Shown here: in pieces, positions 23,802 to 32,700 of the stretch
Numbering within the stretch: the stretch's first letter is position 1
Layout: each line of letters starts with the position of its first letter
From: Rhizobium tumorigenes
Lineage (GTDB): Bacteria > Pseudomonadota > Alphaproteobacteria > Rhizobiales > Rhizobiaceae
Direction of reading: 5' to 3'
DNA: 64,000 nt
NCBI RefSeq assembly: GCF_003240565.2
Contig: NZ_CP117255.1
Span: 2,170,001 to 2,234,000 of the forward strand
The notes under the pieces: generated by a model
What the model was told of the DNA's origin: nothing
Seen by the model: the letters and a program-made list of their open reading frames with translations, nothing else
The model's database searches: none
Position numbers and translations under genes: made by a program

Positions 23802-25163
23802 ATGGGACGACTGGAAGCTGGGATCAAAAGTGGCCGACTGACCGCGGCGGAGTACGGTCAAAACTTTTCCGACCTTCATCCGCGGCTCGGCAACCACGAG
23901 GCGCTCGTCGAATCCGATCGCTGTTATTTTTGTTACGATGCGCCCTGCATGACAGCCTGTCCCACCTCGATCGATATTCCCCTGTTTATCCGGCAGATAT
24001 CGACGGGCAACCCGATCGGCTCTGCCAAAACCATCTTCGACCAGAATATTTTGGGCGGCATGTGCGCCCGCGTCTGTCCCACCGAGCAACTCTGCGAGGA
24101 CGTGTGCGTCCGCAACACGGCCGAGGAACGGCCTGTGGCAATCGGCCGGCTGCAGCGCTATGCGACCGATGCGGCGATGGCGGCTGAAAAACAGTTCTAC
24201 ACGCGCGCCGAGCCCACCGGCAAAACCATCGCCGTGGTCGGTGCGGGCCCCGCCGGTCTCGCCTGCGCCCACCGACTTGCGGTCAACGGCCATGCTGTCG
24301 TGATCTTTGATGGCCGCGAGAAGGCTGGCGGCCTCAATGAATACGGCATAGCCACCTACAAGGCTGTCGATGATTTCGCCCAGCAGGAGGTCGATTACGT
24401 CCTGTCGATCGGCGGCATAGAAGTCCGCAACGGCCAGATGCTCGGCCGCGATTTCACGCTCGGCGAACTCAGCGCCAAATACGACGCCGTCTTCCTGGGC
24501 CTCGGCCTCACCGGCGTCAATGCCTTGAGGGCTGAAGGCGAAGACCTCGAGGGCGTGACGGACGCCATTTCCTATATCTCGGACCTCCGCCAGATCGCCG
24601 ACAAGGCCGACATCGCCATCGGGCGCCGTGTCGTCGTCATCGGCGGCGGCATGACGGCGATCGACGTTGCGGTACAGGCCAAGCTGCTCGGCGCCGAAGA
24701 GGTGACGATCTGCTATCGGCGCGGCAAGGAACACATGAATGCGTCCGAGTGGGAGCAGGATCTCGCAGCCTCGAAGGGCGTCATGATCCGCCATTGGCTG
24801 GCACCAAAGCGCATCATCGAAAAGGACGGCAAGGTCGCCGGGATCGAAGTTGAATATACCGAGCTTCGCGATGGTCGCCTCTCCGGCACCGGCGATACCG
24901 GCGTCATCGCTGCCGACCAGATTTTCAAGGCCATCGGCCAGACGCTTGTGGCGTCCGGCATCGACACGCTGCAAATGGAAGCCGGACGCATTGCCACCGA
25001 CGCTGACGGAAAAACCTCGGTCGACGGCATCTGGGCCGGCGGCGACTGCATTGTTGGGGGAGACGACCTGACGGTGTCAGCCGTGGCACAGGGCCGCGAC
25101 GCTGCCGAATCCATCAACCGCACGCTGGCTGCCGTTGTGCACCCCGCCGCTGCCGTCGCCTAA
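23802..25163 (+). CDS. preT: NAD-dependent dihydropyrimidine dehydrogenase subunit PreT
   Basis: 453 residues. The N-terminal domain carries the Fe-S cysteines of the glutamate-synthase-small-subunit family (CYFCYDAPCMTACPTSIDIP, then CARVCPTEQLCEDVCVR). An FAD site follows (IAVVGAGPAGLACAHRLA), an NAD(P) site (VVIGGGMTAIDVAVQ), and the closing GGDCIVGGDDLTVSAVAQGR motif. PreT passes electrons to PreA, which reduces uracil and thymine to dihydropyrimidines, the first step of reductive pyrimidine breakdown. preA follows after 14 bp. Confidence 0.93.
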   Translation: MGRLEAGIKSGRLTAAEYGQNFSDLHPRLGNHEALVESDRCYFCYDAPCMTACPTSIDIPLFIRQISTGNPIGSAKTIFDQNILGGMCARVCPTEQLCEDVCVRNTAEERPVAIGRLQRYATDAAMAAEKQFYTRAEPTGKTIAVVGAGPAGLACAHRLAVNGHAVVIFDGREKAGGLNEYGIATYKAVDDFAQQEVDYVLSIGGIEVRNGQMLGRDFTLGELSAKYDAVFLGLGLTGVNALRAEGEDLEGVTDAISYISDLRQIADKADIAIGRRVVVIGGGMTAIDVAVQAKLLGAEEVTICYRRGKEHMNASEWEQDLAASKGVMIRHWLAPKRIIEKDGKVAGIEVEYTELRDGRLSGTGDTGVIAADQIFKAIGQTLVASGIDTLQMEAGRIATDADGKTSVDGIWAGGDCIVGGDDLTVSAVAQGRDAAESINRTLAAVVHPAAAVA

Positions 25164-25177
25164 GGGGAGAGTGAACA

Positions 25178-26491
25178 ATGGCTGATTTGCGCAACAATTT
25201 CGTCGGCATCAAATCCCCCAACCCGTTTTGGCTGGCCTCTGCGCCACCGACGGACAAGGCCTATAATGTCAACCGCGCCTTCGAGGCCGGCTGGGGTGGA
25301 GTCGTCTGGAAGACACTCGGCGAAGACGGCCCACCGGTGGTCAACGTCAACGGACCGCGCTACGGCGCCATCTGGGGCGCCGACCGCCGCCTGCTCGGGC
25401 TCAACAACATCGAACTCATCACAGACCGCGACCTCCATACCAACCTGCGGGAGATGAAGGAGATCAAGATGAAATGGCCGGATCGGGCGCTGATCGCCTC
25501 GATCATGGTTCCCTGCGAGGAGCAGGCCTGGAAGGCGATATTGCCGCTTGTCGAGGAAACCGGCTCCGACGGCATCGAGCTCAACTTCGGCTGTCCGCAC
25601 GGGATGTCGGAGCGCGGCATGGGTGCAGCGGTCGGACAGGTGCCGGAATATATCGAGATGGTCGTTCGCTGGTGCAAGCAGTACACCCGCATGCCGGTCA
25701 TCACCAAGCTGACGCCGAATATCACCGATATCCGCAACCCCGCCCGCGCCGCCAAATCCGGCGGAACCGACGCGGTATCGCTGATCAACACCATCAACTC
25801 CATCGCCTCGGTAGATCTGGACAATTTCGCGCCGAACCCGACTGTCGGCGGCAAGGGCAGCCACGGCGGCTATTGCGGCCCGGCGGTCAAACCGATTGCG
25901 CTCAACATGGTGGCTGAGATCGCCCGCGATCCGCAGACCCACGGCCTGCCGATTTCCGGCATCGGCGGCATTACCACATGGCGCGACGCTGCAGAATTTC
26001 TGGCACTTGGCGCCGGCAACGTCCAGGTCTGCACCGCCGTCATGACCTACGGCTTCAAGATCGTGCAGGAAATGATTACCGGCCTCTCAGACTGGATGGA
26101 CGAAAAGGGCCACCGTACGCTCGACGATGTCATCGGCCGTGCCGTTCCGAATGTCTCCGACTGGCAGTATCTCAACCTCAACTACATCGCCAAGGCCAAG
26201 ATCGATCAGGATGCCTGTATCAAGTGCGGCCGCTGCTACATCGCCTGCGAAGATACCTCCCACCAGGCGATCACCAACATCGTCGATGGCATCAGGCATT
26301 TCGAGGTGAAAAACGAGGAATGCGTTGGCTGCAATCTCTGCGTCAGCGTCTGTCCGGTCGAAAATTGCATCACCATGGAAGAGCTCCCGGCTGGCGCTCT
26401 CGACACGCGGACCGGCAGGATTGTCGACCCGAACTATGCCAACTGGACGACGCATCCAAACAACCCGATGGCACGCCAAGCCGCCGAATAG
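25178..26491 (+). CDS. preA: NAD-dependent dihydropyrimidine dehydrogenase subunit PreA
   Basis: 437 residues. The dihydroorotate-dehydrogenase-like FMN barrel shows NPFWLASAPPTDKAYNVNRA, GIELNFGCPHGMSERGMGAA (with the active-site Cys) and ISGIGGITTWRDAAEFLALG. The C-terminus has two [4Fe-4S] motifs, CIKCGRCYIACED and CVGCNLCVSVCPVENC. With PreT it reduces uracil/thymine using NADH. Later pathway enzymes are encoded at 30821 and 32697, after the phytochrome module. Confidence 0.94.
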   Translation: MADLRNNFVGIKSPNPFWLASAPPTDKAYNVNRAFEAGWGGVVWKTLGEDGPPVVNVNGPRYGAIWGADRRLLGLNNIELITDRDLHTNLREMKEIKMKWPDRALIASIMVPCEEQAWKAILPLVEETGSDGIELNFGCPHGMSERGMGAAVGQVPEYIEMVVRWCKQYTRMPVITKLTPNITDIRNPARAAKSGGTDAVSLINTINSIASVDLDNFAPNPTVGGKGSHGGYCGPAVKPIALNMVAEIARDPQTHGLPISGIGGITTWRDAAEFLALGAGNVQVCTAVMTYGFKIVQEMITGLSDWMDEKGHRTLDDVIGRAVPNVSDWQYLNLNYIAKAKIDQDACIKCGRCYIACEDTSHQAITNIVDGIRHFEVKNEECVGCNLCVSVCPVENCITMEELPAGALDTRTGRIVDPNYANWTTHPNNPMARQAAE

Positions 26492-26530
26492 GCTTCGGTC
26501 GCCAGCCAGTTGCCATCGATCTTCGCCCTG

Positions 26531-26563
26531 GCCCCGCCACATCGTTCTACAAGGTGGCGGGGC
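26531..26563. terminator. Hairpin downstream of preA
   Basis: GCCCCGCCAC (26531-26540) and GTGGCGGGGC (26554-26563) form a 10-bp GC-rich stem with a 13-base loop, 40 bp after preA. No U tract follows, so it is a likely but not certain terminator. Confidence 0.5.
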
Positions 26564-26754
26564 ACTCGCTATCGGGTCGCCCCACATGGGAATGCCAAGC
26601 CGCCGATCGAGACCGGTAAGGCCGGCGTAATAAAATTGGCGACTCATGAAAAATAAAAGAAACTCGGCTTTCAACTGGCAATATTTCAACCCTGAGGTAT
26701 ACCGGGCTCTTGGTGCTCTCGCTGGGCAGTAAAAATACTGTTCGGGCCGACTGA

Positions 26755-27294
26755 ATGACCTTTCGAAATGCCCTCCGTGCCGGCACTGCCGAGTACCATG
26801 ATGTTGTCGACCATCTGTTTGGTCGCTTCGACATGACTGATCGTGTTCAATATACAGCATTTCTGGCAGGCCACGCGCGTGCCCTGCCCGCAGCCGAGCA
26901 AGCCCTCGAGGCCGCCGGCATTGCCCGCATCTTCCCGGACTGGCCAGAGCGTCGCCGCAGCCATCTCTTGCGCGCCGACATGGCGACACTCGACCTAGTC
27001 ATGCCGCCGCCCGTCGCCATTGTCGCTTTCGCCTCCGACGATGAGGTCTGGGGTGCAGCTTATGTCATCGAAGGTTCGAAATTGGGCGGCGCCATGCTTG
27101 CAAAGCGCGTACCGGGCCATTTCCCATCCGCATATCTTTCTTACCAGGGACCCAAAGGCGCGATGAAAGCGTTTATGGATAGGCTTGATGCCGCGGCACC
27201 CATTGACAGCGATCGCGCGATAGCGGCGGCTAGATCGGTATTTGCCGCCTTCCGGGCCGCAGCCGAACTCGAATTGGAGAAATCCGCCTTTTGA
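26755..27294 (+). CDS. bphO: Bacterial haem oxygenase (BphO type)
   Basis: 179 residues of the biliverdin-producing haem oxygenase family. The proximal haem His is expected in the N-terminal helix (TAEYHDVVDHLFGRFD), and the distal-side helix appears as WGAAYVIEGSKLGGAMLAKR. It opens haem to biliverdin, the phytochrome chromophore. The stop overlaps the start of the bacteriophytochrome gene by 4 bp, so both are made together. It is a different fold from the IsdG-like enzyme at 12138. Confidence 0.9.
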   Translation: MTFRNALRAGTAEYHDVVDHLFGRFDMTDRVQYTAFLAGHARALPAAEQALEAAGIARIFPDWPERRRSHLLRADMATLDLVMPPPVAIVAFASDDEVWGAAYVIEGSKLGGAMLAKRVPGHFPSAYLSYQGPKGAMKAFMDRLDAAAPIDSDRAIAAARSVFAAFRAAAELELEKSAF

Positions 27295-29861
27295 CCGATG
27301 AATTGCAGCGTATCGATCTCACCAATTGCGACCGTGAGCCGATCCACCAGCTCGGCACGATACAACCCTTCGGCTTCCTCCTCGCATTGTCGTCCGACTG
27401 GTTGATTGCACGAGCCTCTGTCAATCTCGGAAAGTTCACCGGCGTCGAACACGAGCAGATCCTAGGCCGCCCGCTGACGGAATTGTTTACGCCGGACGCC
27501 GTGCACACGTTGCGCAACCGGACCGCTGTGATCCGCGGACAGGATACAGTCGAACGCGTTTTCGGCGTCGTGTTGCGTGAAGGCGGCGCCCTCTTCGACA
27601 TCGCCCTGCACATTTCAGACGGACAGATCGTCATCGAGGCTGAGCCATCTCCTGCAGCGGACGAGAGCACTGCGATATCCATACGCAGCATGACCGCACG
27701 CCTCGACCAGACGGACACACAGCAGGCCTTCTTCCGCGAGGGCGCCCGGCAGGCGCGCGCACTGACTGGCTTCGACCGCGTCATGATCTATCGTTTCGAC
27801 GAAACAGGCGCAGGTGAGGTCGTGGCGGAGGCGGCACGATCGGGCATCGGATCATTTCTAGGACTGCACTATCCGGCCTCCGACATTCCAGTGCAGGCGC
27901 GGGCACTCTATCTCCGCAATCTTTTCCGGATCATCTCCGACGTCGATGCTGTTCCCGTGTCGATCGCACCGCAACTCACGGAACACGGGCAACCGCTGGA
28001 TCTTTCAATGTCGGTTCTGCGCTCGGTGTCGCCGGTCCATATCGAATATCTGAAGAATATGGGTGTGGAAGCATCGATGTCGATTTCCATCGTGGTCGAA
28101 GGCGCCCTGTGGGGCTTGTTTGCCTGCCACCACTACAGCCCTCGCCTGCCCTCGCTGGAACGCCGCGCCAATGCCGAGTTGTTCGGACAGATGTTCGCTT
28201 CGCGCCTGGAAAGCCGTGAAAGACGTATCGCCCTCGAATACGAGCGCAAGGCAAAGCAGATCGGCGATCGCCTGCTGACATCCGTTGCCGGCAATACAAG
28301 CTTGCTCGATGACCCAGCTTGGCTGATCGACGCTCTCGCCGATGTCATTCCGGCAGACGGGGTCGGCGTCTGGATCGACGGGCGCATGGCATTGAGCGGC
28401 GCCACCGTCTCGGAAGAGCAGGTTTTGGAACTGAAGTCTCTTCTCAATCGAAATGCGGCAGGGAGGGTCTTTGCGACGGACAGCATTCGCAGCTGGTATC
28501 CCGATTGGGACGAGAGCACGCATGTCTGCGGCCTTTTGGCTATCCCGATTTCCCGCTCTCCGCGCGACTACGTCATCCTTTTCCGTCAAGAGATAATTCG
28601 CTCCGTGCGCTGGGCAGGCGACCCAAACAAACCTGCCGAGTATGGTCCGGGTGGCCTACACCTGTCACCGCGCAAGAGCTTCGAGAGCTGGTCGGAAATG
28701 GTGCGGGGCCACTCCCTCGCCTTCACACCTCCGCAACTGCGTGTCGCCGAGACGATCAGGGTGGCCCTGATCGAGGTCATCCTGCGCCTCTCCGAGGAGG
28801 CAAACGCGGAACGGCGTGCTGCAAGCGAGCGTCAGGAACTGCTGATTGCCGAGCTCAACCACCGTGTCCGAAACATTCTCAGCCTGATCGGCGGGTTGAT
28901 TCGTCACTCGAAATCCGCCGATTTGTCCGTCGATGGCTACATCGAGCAGCTTCAGGGACGTGTGCAATCGCTTGGCCGCGCCCATGACCAGCTGACGCAA
29001 GACCAGTGGGCGCCGGCTTCATTCAGGCAGTTGCTGGAAGCAGAAAGTGCCGCGTATCTCGGCAAGACCTCCGGCCGGCTGGATATCAGCGGCCAGGAGG
29101 TGCTGCTGGACCCGAAGGCCTTCACGACATCGTCGCTGGTCTTCCACGAACTCGTTACCAACAGCGTCAAATACGGCAGCCTTTCGGCTGCAGGCGTTGT
29201 GGCGATCAACTGGGAGCGGAACGCCGAAGGTAATCTGCACATCCAGTGGCGTGAACGCGGCGGCCCTGCCGTGACGACACCCACACGCGTCGGTTTCGGC
29301 TCGACAATCATCCGACGCTCGTTCATCTACGATCTGGACGGAGAGACCGACATCCGCTTTGCCGAAGGCGGACTGGAAGCCGATTTTGTCATTCCGGCGA
29401 AATTCGTAACCTTCGTCAGAGCAGCCGTCCTCACGGCTCCTCAGAAGGAAATGATCGACAGCCAGATTGCCTCGGCGCCGCTCGGCCAGCAACCGCTGGC
29501 CGGAATGTCGGTGCTGCTGGTGGAAGACAATCTGATCATCGCCATGAACGGGGAGGATATTCTGAAAAGCCTCGGCGCTGCGGAGGTCATTGCCGTCCCC
29601 AACGTGTCGCAGGGGCTTGCGGCCATCGAGCAGCAGCCGCTTCAGATGGCGCTGCTGGACGTCAATCTCGGCGTGGAGACGAGCTTTCCCATCGCCGACC
29701 GGTTGATCAGCATGAACATCCCGTTCGGCTTCGTGACCGGCTACGGAGACAGCATTCCCCAGGGCGACAGCTACGCGGACATCTCCGTCTTGCAGAAGCC
29801 CTACACCTGGGAAAGCATCGAGGCCTTCCTGCCGGTTGTCCTCAGGCCGCGCGACGAGTAA
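27291..29861 (+). CDS. bphP: Bacteriophytochrome with HWE histidine kinase and C-terminal receiver (Agp2-like architecture)
   Basis: 856 residues from a TTG overlapping the bphO stop. Order: PAS with the biliverdin-binding Cys13 (TNCDREPIHQLGTIQPFG), GAF with PASDIPVQARALYLRN and the CHHYSP His motif, PHY, then an HWE kinase (IAELNHRVRNILSLIGGL, phospho-His about 524; FHELVTNSVKYG), and a receiver (LLVEDNLIIAMNG, phospho-Asp about 790 in LLDVNLG). The receiver end FGFVTGYGDS...QKPY resembles the FAT GUY receivers linked with alphaproteobacterial stress signalling. It senses red/far-red light in the cytosol. This architecture is that of Agrobacterium Agp2; which form is the dark state cannot be told. 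IQPFG replaces the common IQPHG. Confidence 0.92.
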   Translation: MTDELQRIDLTNCDREPIHQLGTIQPFGFLLALSSDWLIARASVNLGKFTGVEHEQILGRPLTELFTPDAVHTLRNRTAVIRGQDTVERVFGVVLREGGALFDIALHISDGQIVIEAEPSPAADESTAISIRSMTARLDQTDTQQAFFREGARQARALTGFDRVMIYRFDETGAGEVVAEAARSGIGSFLGLHYPASDIPVQARALYLRNLFRIISDVDAVPVSIAPQLTEHGQPLDLSMSVLRSVSPVHIEYLKNMGVEASMSISIVVEGALWGLFACHHYSPRLPSLERRANAELFGQMFASRLESRERRIALEYERKAKQIGDRLLTSVAGNTSLLDDPAWLIDALADVIPADGVGVWIDGRMALSGATVSEEQVLELKSLLNRNAAGRVFATDSIRSWYPDWDESTHVCGLLAIPISRSPRDYVILFRQEIIRSVRWAGDPNKPAEYGPGGLHLSPRKSFESWSEMVRGHSLAFTPPQLRVAETIRVALIEVILRLSEEANAERRAASERQELLIAELNHRVRNILSLIGGLIRHSKSADLSVDGYIEQLQGRVQSLGRAHDQLTQDQWAPASFRQLLEAESAAYLGKTSGRLDISGQEVLLDPKAFTTSSLVFHELVTNSVKYGSLSAAGVVAINWERNAEGNLHIQWRERGGPAVTTPTRVGFGSTIIRRSFIYDLDGETDIRFAEGGLEADFVIPAKFVTFVRAAVLTAPQKEMIDSQIASAPLGQQPLAGMSVLLVEDNLIIAMNGEDILKSLGAAEVIAVPNVSQGLAAIEQQPLQMALLDVNLGVETSFPIADRLISMNIPFGFVTGYGDSIPQGDSYADISVLQKPYTWESIEAFLPVVLRPRDE

Positions 29862-29868
29862 TTGACCG

Positions 29869-30522
29869 TCATTGCGCCTTCTTCTGCGCGATCATCAGCC
29901 CGTTGACGAAAAGCTGCTCGAGATAGCGGGCGGCATCCTCGAACCGGCCCTCGCCGGAACTCGCCTGTCCGAGGACGGCGCGCACCTGGACATCAAAGTC
30001 GGCATAGTGCTGTGTGGTTGACCAGATGGAGAAAATCAGGTGGTAGGGGTCGCATTTGGCGATCTTGCCGGCCTTCGCCCAGGCGCGGATCACAGCCGCC
30101 TTCTCGTCGACAAGGCTCTTGAGTGGCCCCCTCAATTCGTCCTCGACATGCGGTGCACCCTGCAGCATCTCGTTGGCAAACAGCCGGCTCTCGCGCGGAA
30201 AATCCCGGGCCATTTCAAGCTTGCGGCGGATATAGCTGCGGATCTCGCTTTCGGGGTTTCCCTCCGGGTTGAAGACGCGCAGCGGCTCGAGCCAGGTGGA
30301 CAATACGCGGTCGATGAGTGCCCGGTGGATCGCCTCCTTGGTGCGGAAATAATAGAGCAGATTGGGCTTCGACATGCCGGCCACCTCGGCAATCTGGTCG
30401 ATGGTGGAACCGCGAAAACCATGAACTGAAAAGACATCGAGAGCCGCCTCGAGAATGACCTCTTCTTTCACTTCCTGGATGCGGGTGCGACGCTGCGTCT
30501 TCGCCGCTCTGGGGGTCGTCAT
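29869..30522 (-). CDS. rutR: TetR family regulator of pyrimidine catabolism (RutR-like)
   Basis: 217 residues from the ATG at 30522. The DNA-binding domain reads ILEAALDVFSVHGFRGSTID then QIAEVAGMSKPNLLYYFRTK, very close to RutR. The ligand domain contains WSTTQHYADFDVQVRAVLG, typical of RutR proteins that sense uracil or thymine. It is divergent from the hydrolase gene, and a RutR-type palindrome lies between them at 30667. Confidence 0.88.
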   Translation of the reverse strand: MTTPRAAKTQRRTRIQEVKEEVILEAALDVFSVHGFRGSTIDQIAEVAGMSKPNLLYYFRTKEAIHRALIDRVLSTWLEPLRVFNPEGNPESEIRSYIRRKLEMARDFPRESRLFANEMLQGAPHVEDELRGPLKSLVDEKAAVIRAWAKAGKIAKCDPYHLIFSIWSTTQHYADFDVQVRAVLGQASSGEGRFEDAARYLEQLFVNGLMIAQKKAQ

Positions 30523-30666
30523 GTCGATTTCGCTTCTCCTTGAAACCCGCGCAGTTGTCACATGTGCTATGCGCCGGCACCAAATCGGATCGCCCGGGTA
30601 TCTGCCTGTATTTTGTCGCCGCTTTTCGCGATTTTCATCTTGAGCACCGGCGTGGAAGCTGTAATG

Positions 30667-30682
30667 TTTACCAATCGGTCAA
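30667..30682. promoter_or_regulatory. RutR-type operator between rutR and the hydrolase operon
   Basis: TTTACC-AATC-GGTCAA matches the RutR consensus TTGACC-N4-GGTCAA at eleven of twelve half-site bases. It lies about 140 bp before the rutR-divergent hydrolase start and 145 bp from the rutR start, in a 298-bp divergent region without any other gene. Confidence 0.7.
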
Positions 30683-30820
30683 ATTATCGATGAGTTGCTA
30701 CGCAAAGGCAACCGCCGATTTTCCGGAGCAAGAAAAACAAAAAACGCTCCGCAGCAAGACCAAGGGAACCACCGGTCATGCCATCAGCATGGCCGCGACA
30801 AAACGGGCGAGGATTATCTT

Positions 30821-32074
30821 ATGGTGGCCGCACCAGGCGAAAACATGCGTATCAATGGCGACCGCCTTTGGGATGCGCTGATGGATATGGCGAAGGTCGG
30901 ACCAGGCATTGCCGGCGGCAACAACCGCCAGACGCTGACCGATTCCGATGGCGAAGGCCGCCATCTCTTCCAGCAATGGTGCGAAGCAGCTGGAATGACT
31001 GTCAGCGTAGACCGCATGGGCACGATGTTTGCCACCCGGCCAGGCACCGATCCGGACGCACTTCCGGTCTATGTCGGCTCGCATCTCGACACCCAACCGA
31101 CCGGCGGCAAATACGACGGCGTTCTCGGCGTGTTGGCTGGTCTCGAAGTCGTGCGCACCATGAACGACCTCGGCATCAGGACAAAGCATCCAATCGTCGT
31201 CACCAACTGGGCGAACGAAGAAGGCGCCCGCTTTGCTCCGGCGATGCTGGCCTCTGGCGTTTTTGCCGGCGTCCACGATCTCGACTACGCCTACAGCCGC
31301 AAGGATCCGGACGGAAAGACCTATGGCGACGAACTGAAGCGCATTGGATGGCTCGGCGCCGAGGAAGTCGGCGCCCGCAAGATGCACGCCTACTTCGAAT
31401 ACCATATTGAGCAAGGCCCGATCCTCGAAGCCGAAAAAAAGGCGATCGGCGTTGTCACCCACTGTCAGGGCCTGTGGTGGCTGGAGATCACCCTCACTGG
31501 CCGCGAAGCCCATACGGGCTCGACACCGATGGCGCTGCGCGTCAACGCCGGCCTTGCCATGTCGCGAATCATCGAGATGGTCCAGGCCGTCGCGATGGAA
31601 AGCCAGCCCGGCGCTGTCGGCGGCATCGGCCAGGTATTCTTCTCTCCCAATTCCCGGAACGTGCTGCCCGGCAAGGTCGTCTTCACCGTCGACATCCGCA
31701 CACCGGATCTGGCCAAACTCGACCGGATGCGCGAAAGGATCGAGGCCGAGGCGGCAGGCATCGCCGAAGCCCTCGGCGTCGGCTGCTCGATAGAGGCCGT
31801 CGGTCATTTCGATCCGGTCACCTTCGACGCGACACTGGTATCGGCCGTCCGCAACGCCGCCGAAAGGCTTGGCCTCAGCCACATGAACATCATCTCTGGC
31901 GCCGGCCACGACGCCTGCTGGGCCGCAAAGGTGGCCCCGGCCACGATGATCATGTGCCCCTGCGTCGGCGGCCTCAGCCACAACGAGGCGGAAGAGATTT
32001 CCAAGGAATGGGCATCAGCCGGCGCCGACGTACTGTTCCACGCGGTGGTGGAGACGGCGGGGATCGTGGAGTAG
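30821..32074 (+). CDS. Zn-dependent hydrolase (beta-ureidopropionase / N-carbamoyl amino acid amidohydrolase family)
   Basis: 417 residues from the ATG at 30821, with GAGG eight bases upstream. It is an M20-type amidohydrolase: metal ligands in VGSHLDTQPTGGKYDGVLG (His, Asp), TNWANEEGARFAPAM (Glu-Glu), the EYHIEQGPILE block, and the C-terminal His in GGLSHNEAEE. In context it performs the last step of reductive pyrimidine catabolism, splitting N-carbamoyl-beta-alanine into beta-alanine, CO2 and ammonia. Related enzymes act on allantoate or hydantoin products, so substrate assignment rests on the neighbours (preTA, dihydropyrimidinase, RutR). Confidence 0.88.
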   Translation: MVAAPGENMRINGDRLWDALMDMAKVGPGIAGGNNRQTLTDSDGEGRHLFQQWCEAAGMTVSVDRMGTMFATRPGTDPDALPVYVGSHLDTQPTGGKYDGVLGVLAGLEVVRTMNDLGIRTKHPIVVTNWANEEGARFAPAMLASGVFAGVHDLDYAYSRKDPDGKTYGDELKRIGWLGAEEVGARKMHAYFEYHIEQGPILEAEKKAIGVVTHCQGLWWLEITLTGREAHTGSTPMALRVNAGLAMSRIIEMVQAVAMESQPGAVGGIGQVFFSPNSRNVLPGKVVFTVDIRTPDLAKLDRMRERIEAEAAGIAEALGVGCSIEAVGHFDPVTFDATLVSAVRNAAERLGLSHMNIISGAGHDACWAAKVAPATMIMCPCVGGLSHNEAEEISKEWASAGADVLFHAVVETAGIVE

Positions 32075-32110
32075 AATAGCTCAAGTACCTCGGAGACAGG
32101 GAAACGGACG

Positions 32111-32323
32111 ATGGGAAGGCCTAGAGAGATTTCACCCGAAGAGCGCGCCGAGCTGGTCAGTCAGGGATATCGTCCAGTGGAAATCTGGGTTCCCGATTTG
32201 AGCAATGAGATCTTCAGGAGGCAGGTTCAGAAAGAGATGCAGTCCATTGCGGCAGCGGCCGAGACGGATGATGTCTCCCAATGGACTGTCGCCGTCGGCC
32301 CCACGGATTGGGACAAGCCGTGA
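32111..32323 (+). CDS. MazE-type antitoxin (DUF3018-like)
   Basis: 70 residues. The family look is MGRPREISPEERAELVSQGY, then RPVEIWVPDLSNEIFRRQVQ, a ribbon-helix-helix-like DNA-binding N-terminus, and an acidic C-terminus ending TVAVGPTDWDKP that would thread onto the toxin. It begins 36 bp after the hydrolase stop, and its own stop overlaps the toxin GTG start by 4 bp, the usual antitoxin-toxin coupling. Confidence 0.82.
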   Translation: MGRPREISPEERAELVSQGYRPVEIWVPDLSNEIFRRQVQKEMQSIAAAAETDDVSQWTVAVGPTDWDKP

Positions 32324-32700
32324 AGATAAGTCGAGGAGATGTGGTGGTGGCAGTTTTCCCTGGAGAGCTTGGCAAGCCGCGACCGGCCGTCGTCCTCCAG
32401 GCGAATGAACTCCTCGATATCTACACGACGGTACTCGCCTGTCCTCTTACCACGCATTTGCTCGACGCCCCTCTCCTCCGACCCACGATCGAACCCAGTA
32501 TGGAAAACGGACTTCAGCAGAGGTCTCAAGCCATGGTTGAAAAGATCACGCCGGTGAGGAAGGACGTCATCGGTCAGCTGATCGGCCGTCTGACGGATGA
32601 AGATCTTGCTCGGATCGAAGTAGCTTTGGTTCAGGTCATCGGTCTTCATCACACCATAGCGCCTCCAAGAATAACGCCAGATAGGGAACGAAAGCCATGA
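32320..32700 (+). CDS. MazF/PemK-type toxin endoribonuclease
   Basis: 126 residues from a GTG that overlaps the antitoxin stop. The MazF/PemK fold is recognisable: ISRGDVVVAVFPGELGKPRP at the start (RGDVV and KPRPAVV motifs), CPLTTHLLDAPLLRPTIEPS, and VEKITPVRKDVIGQLIGRLT. MazF toxins cut mRNA at short sequences. The C-terminal 20 residues are a polar tail. Its stop overlaps the ATG of the dihydropyrimidinase gene by 4 bp, which couples a toxin to a metabolic enzyme. Confidence 0.85.
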   Translation: MKISRGDVVVAVFPGELGKPRPAVVLQANELLDIYTTVLACPLTTHLLDAPLLRPTIEPSMENGLQQRSQAMVEKITPVRKDVIGQLIGRLTDEDLARIEVALVQVIGLHHTIAPPRITPDRERKP

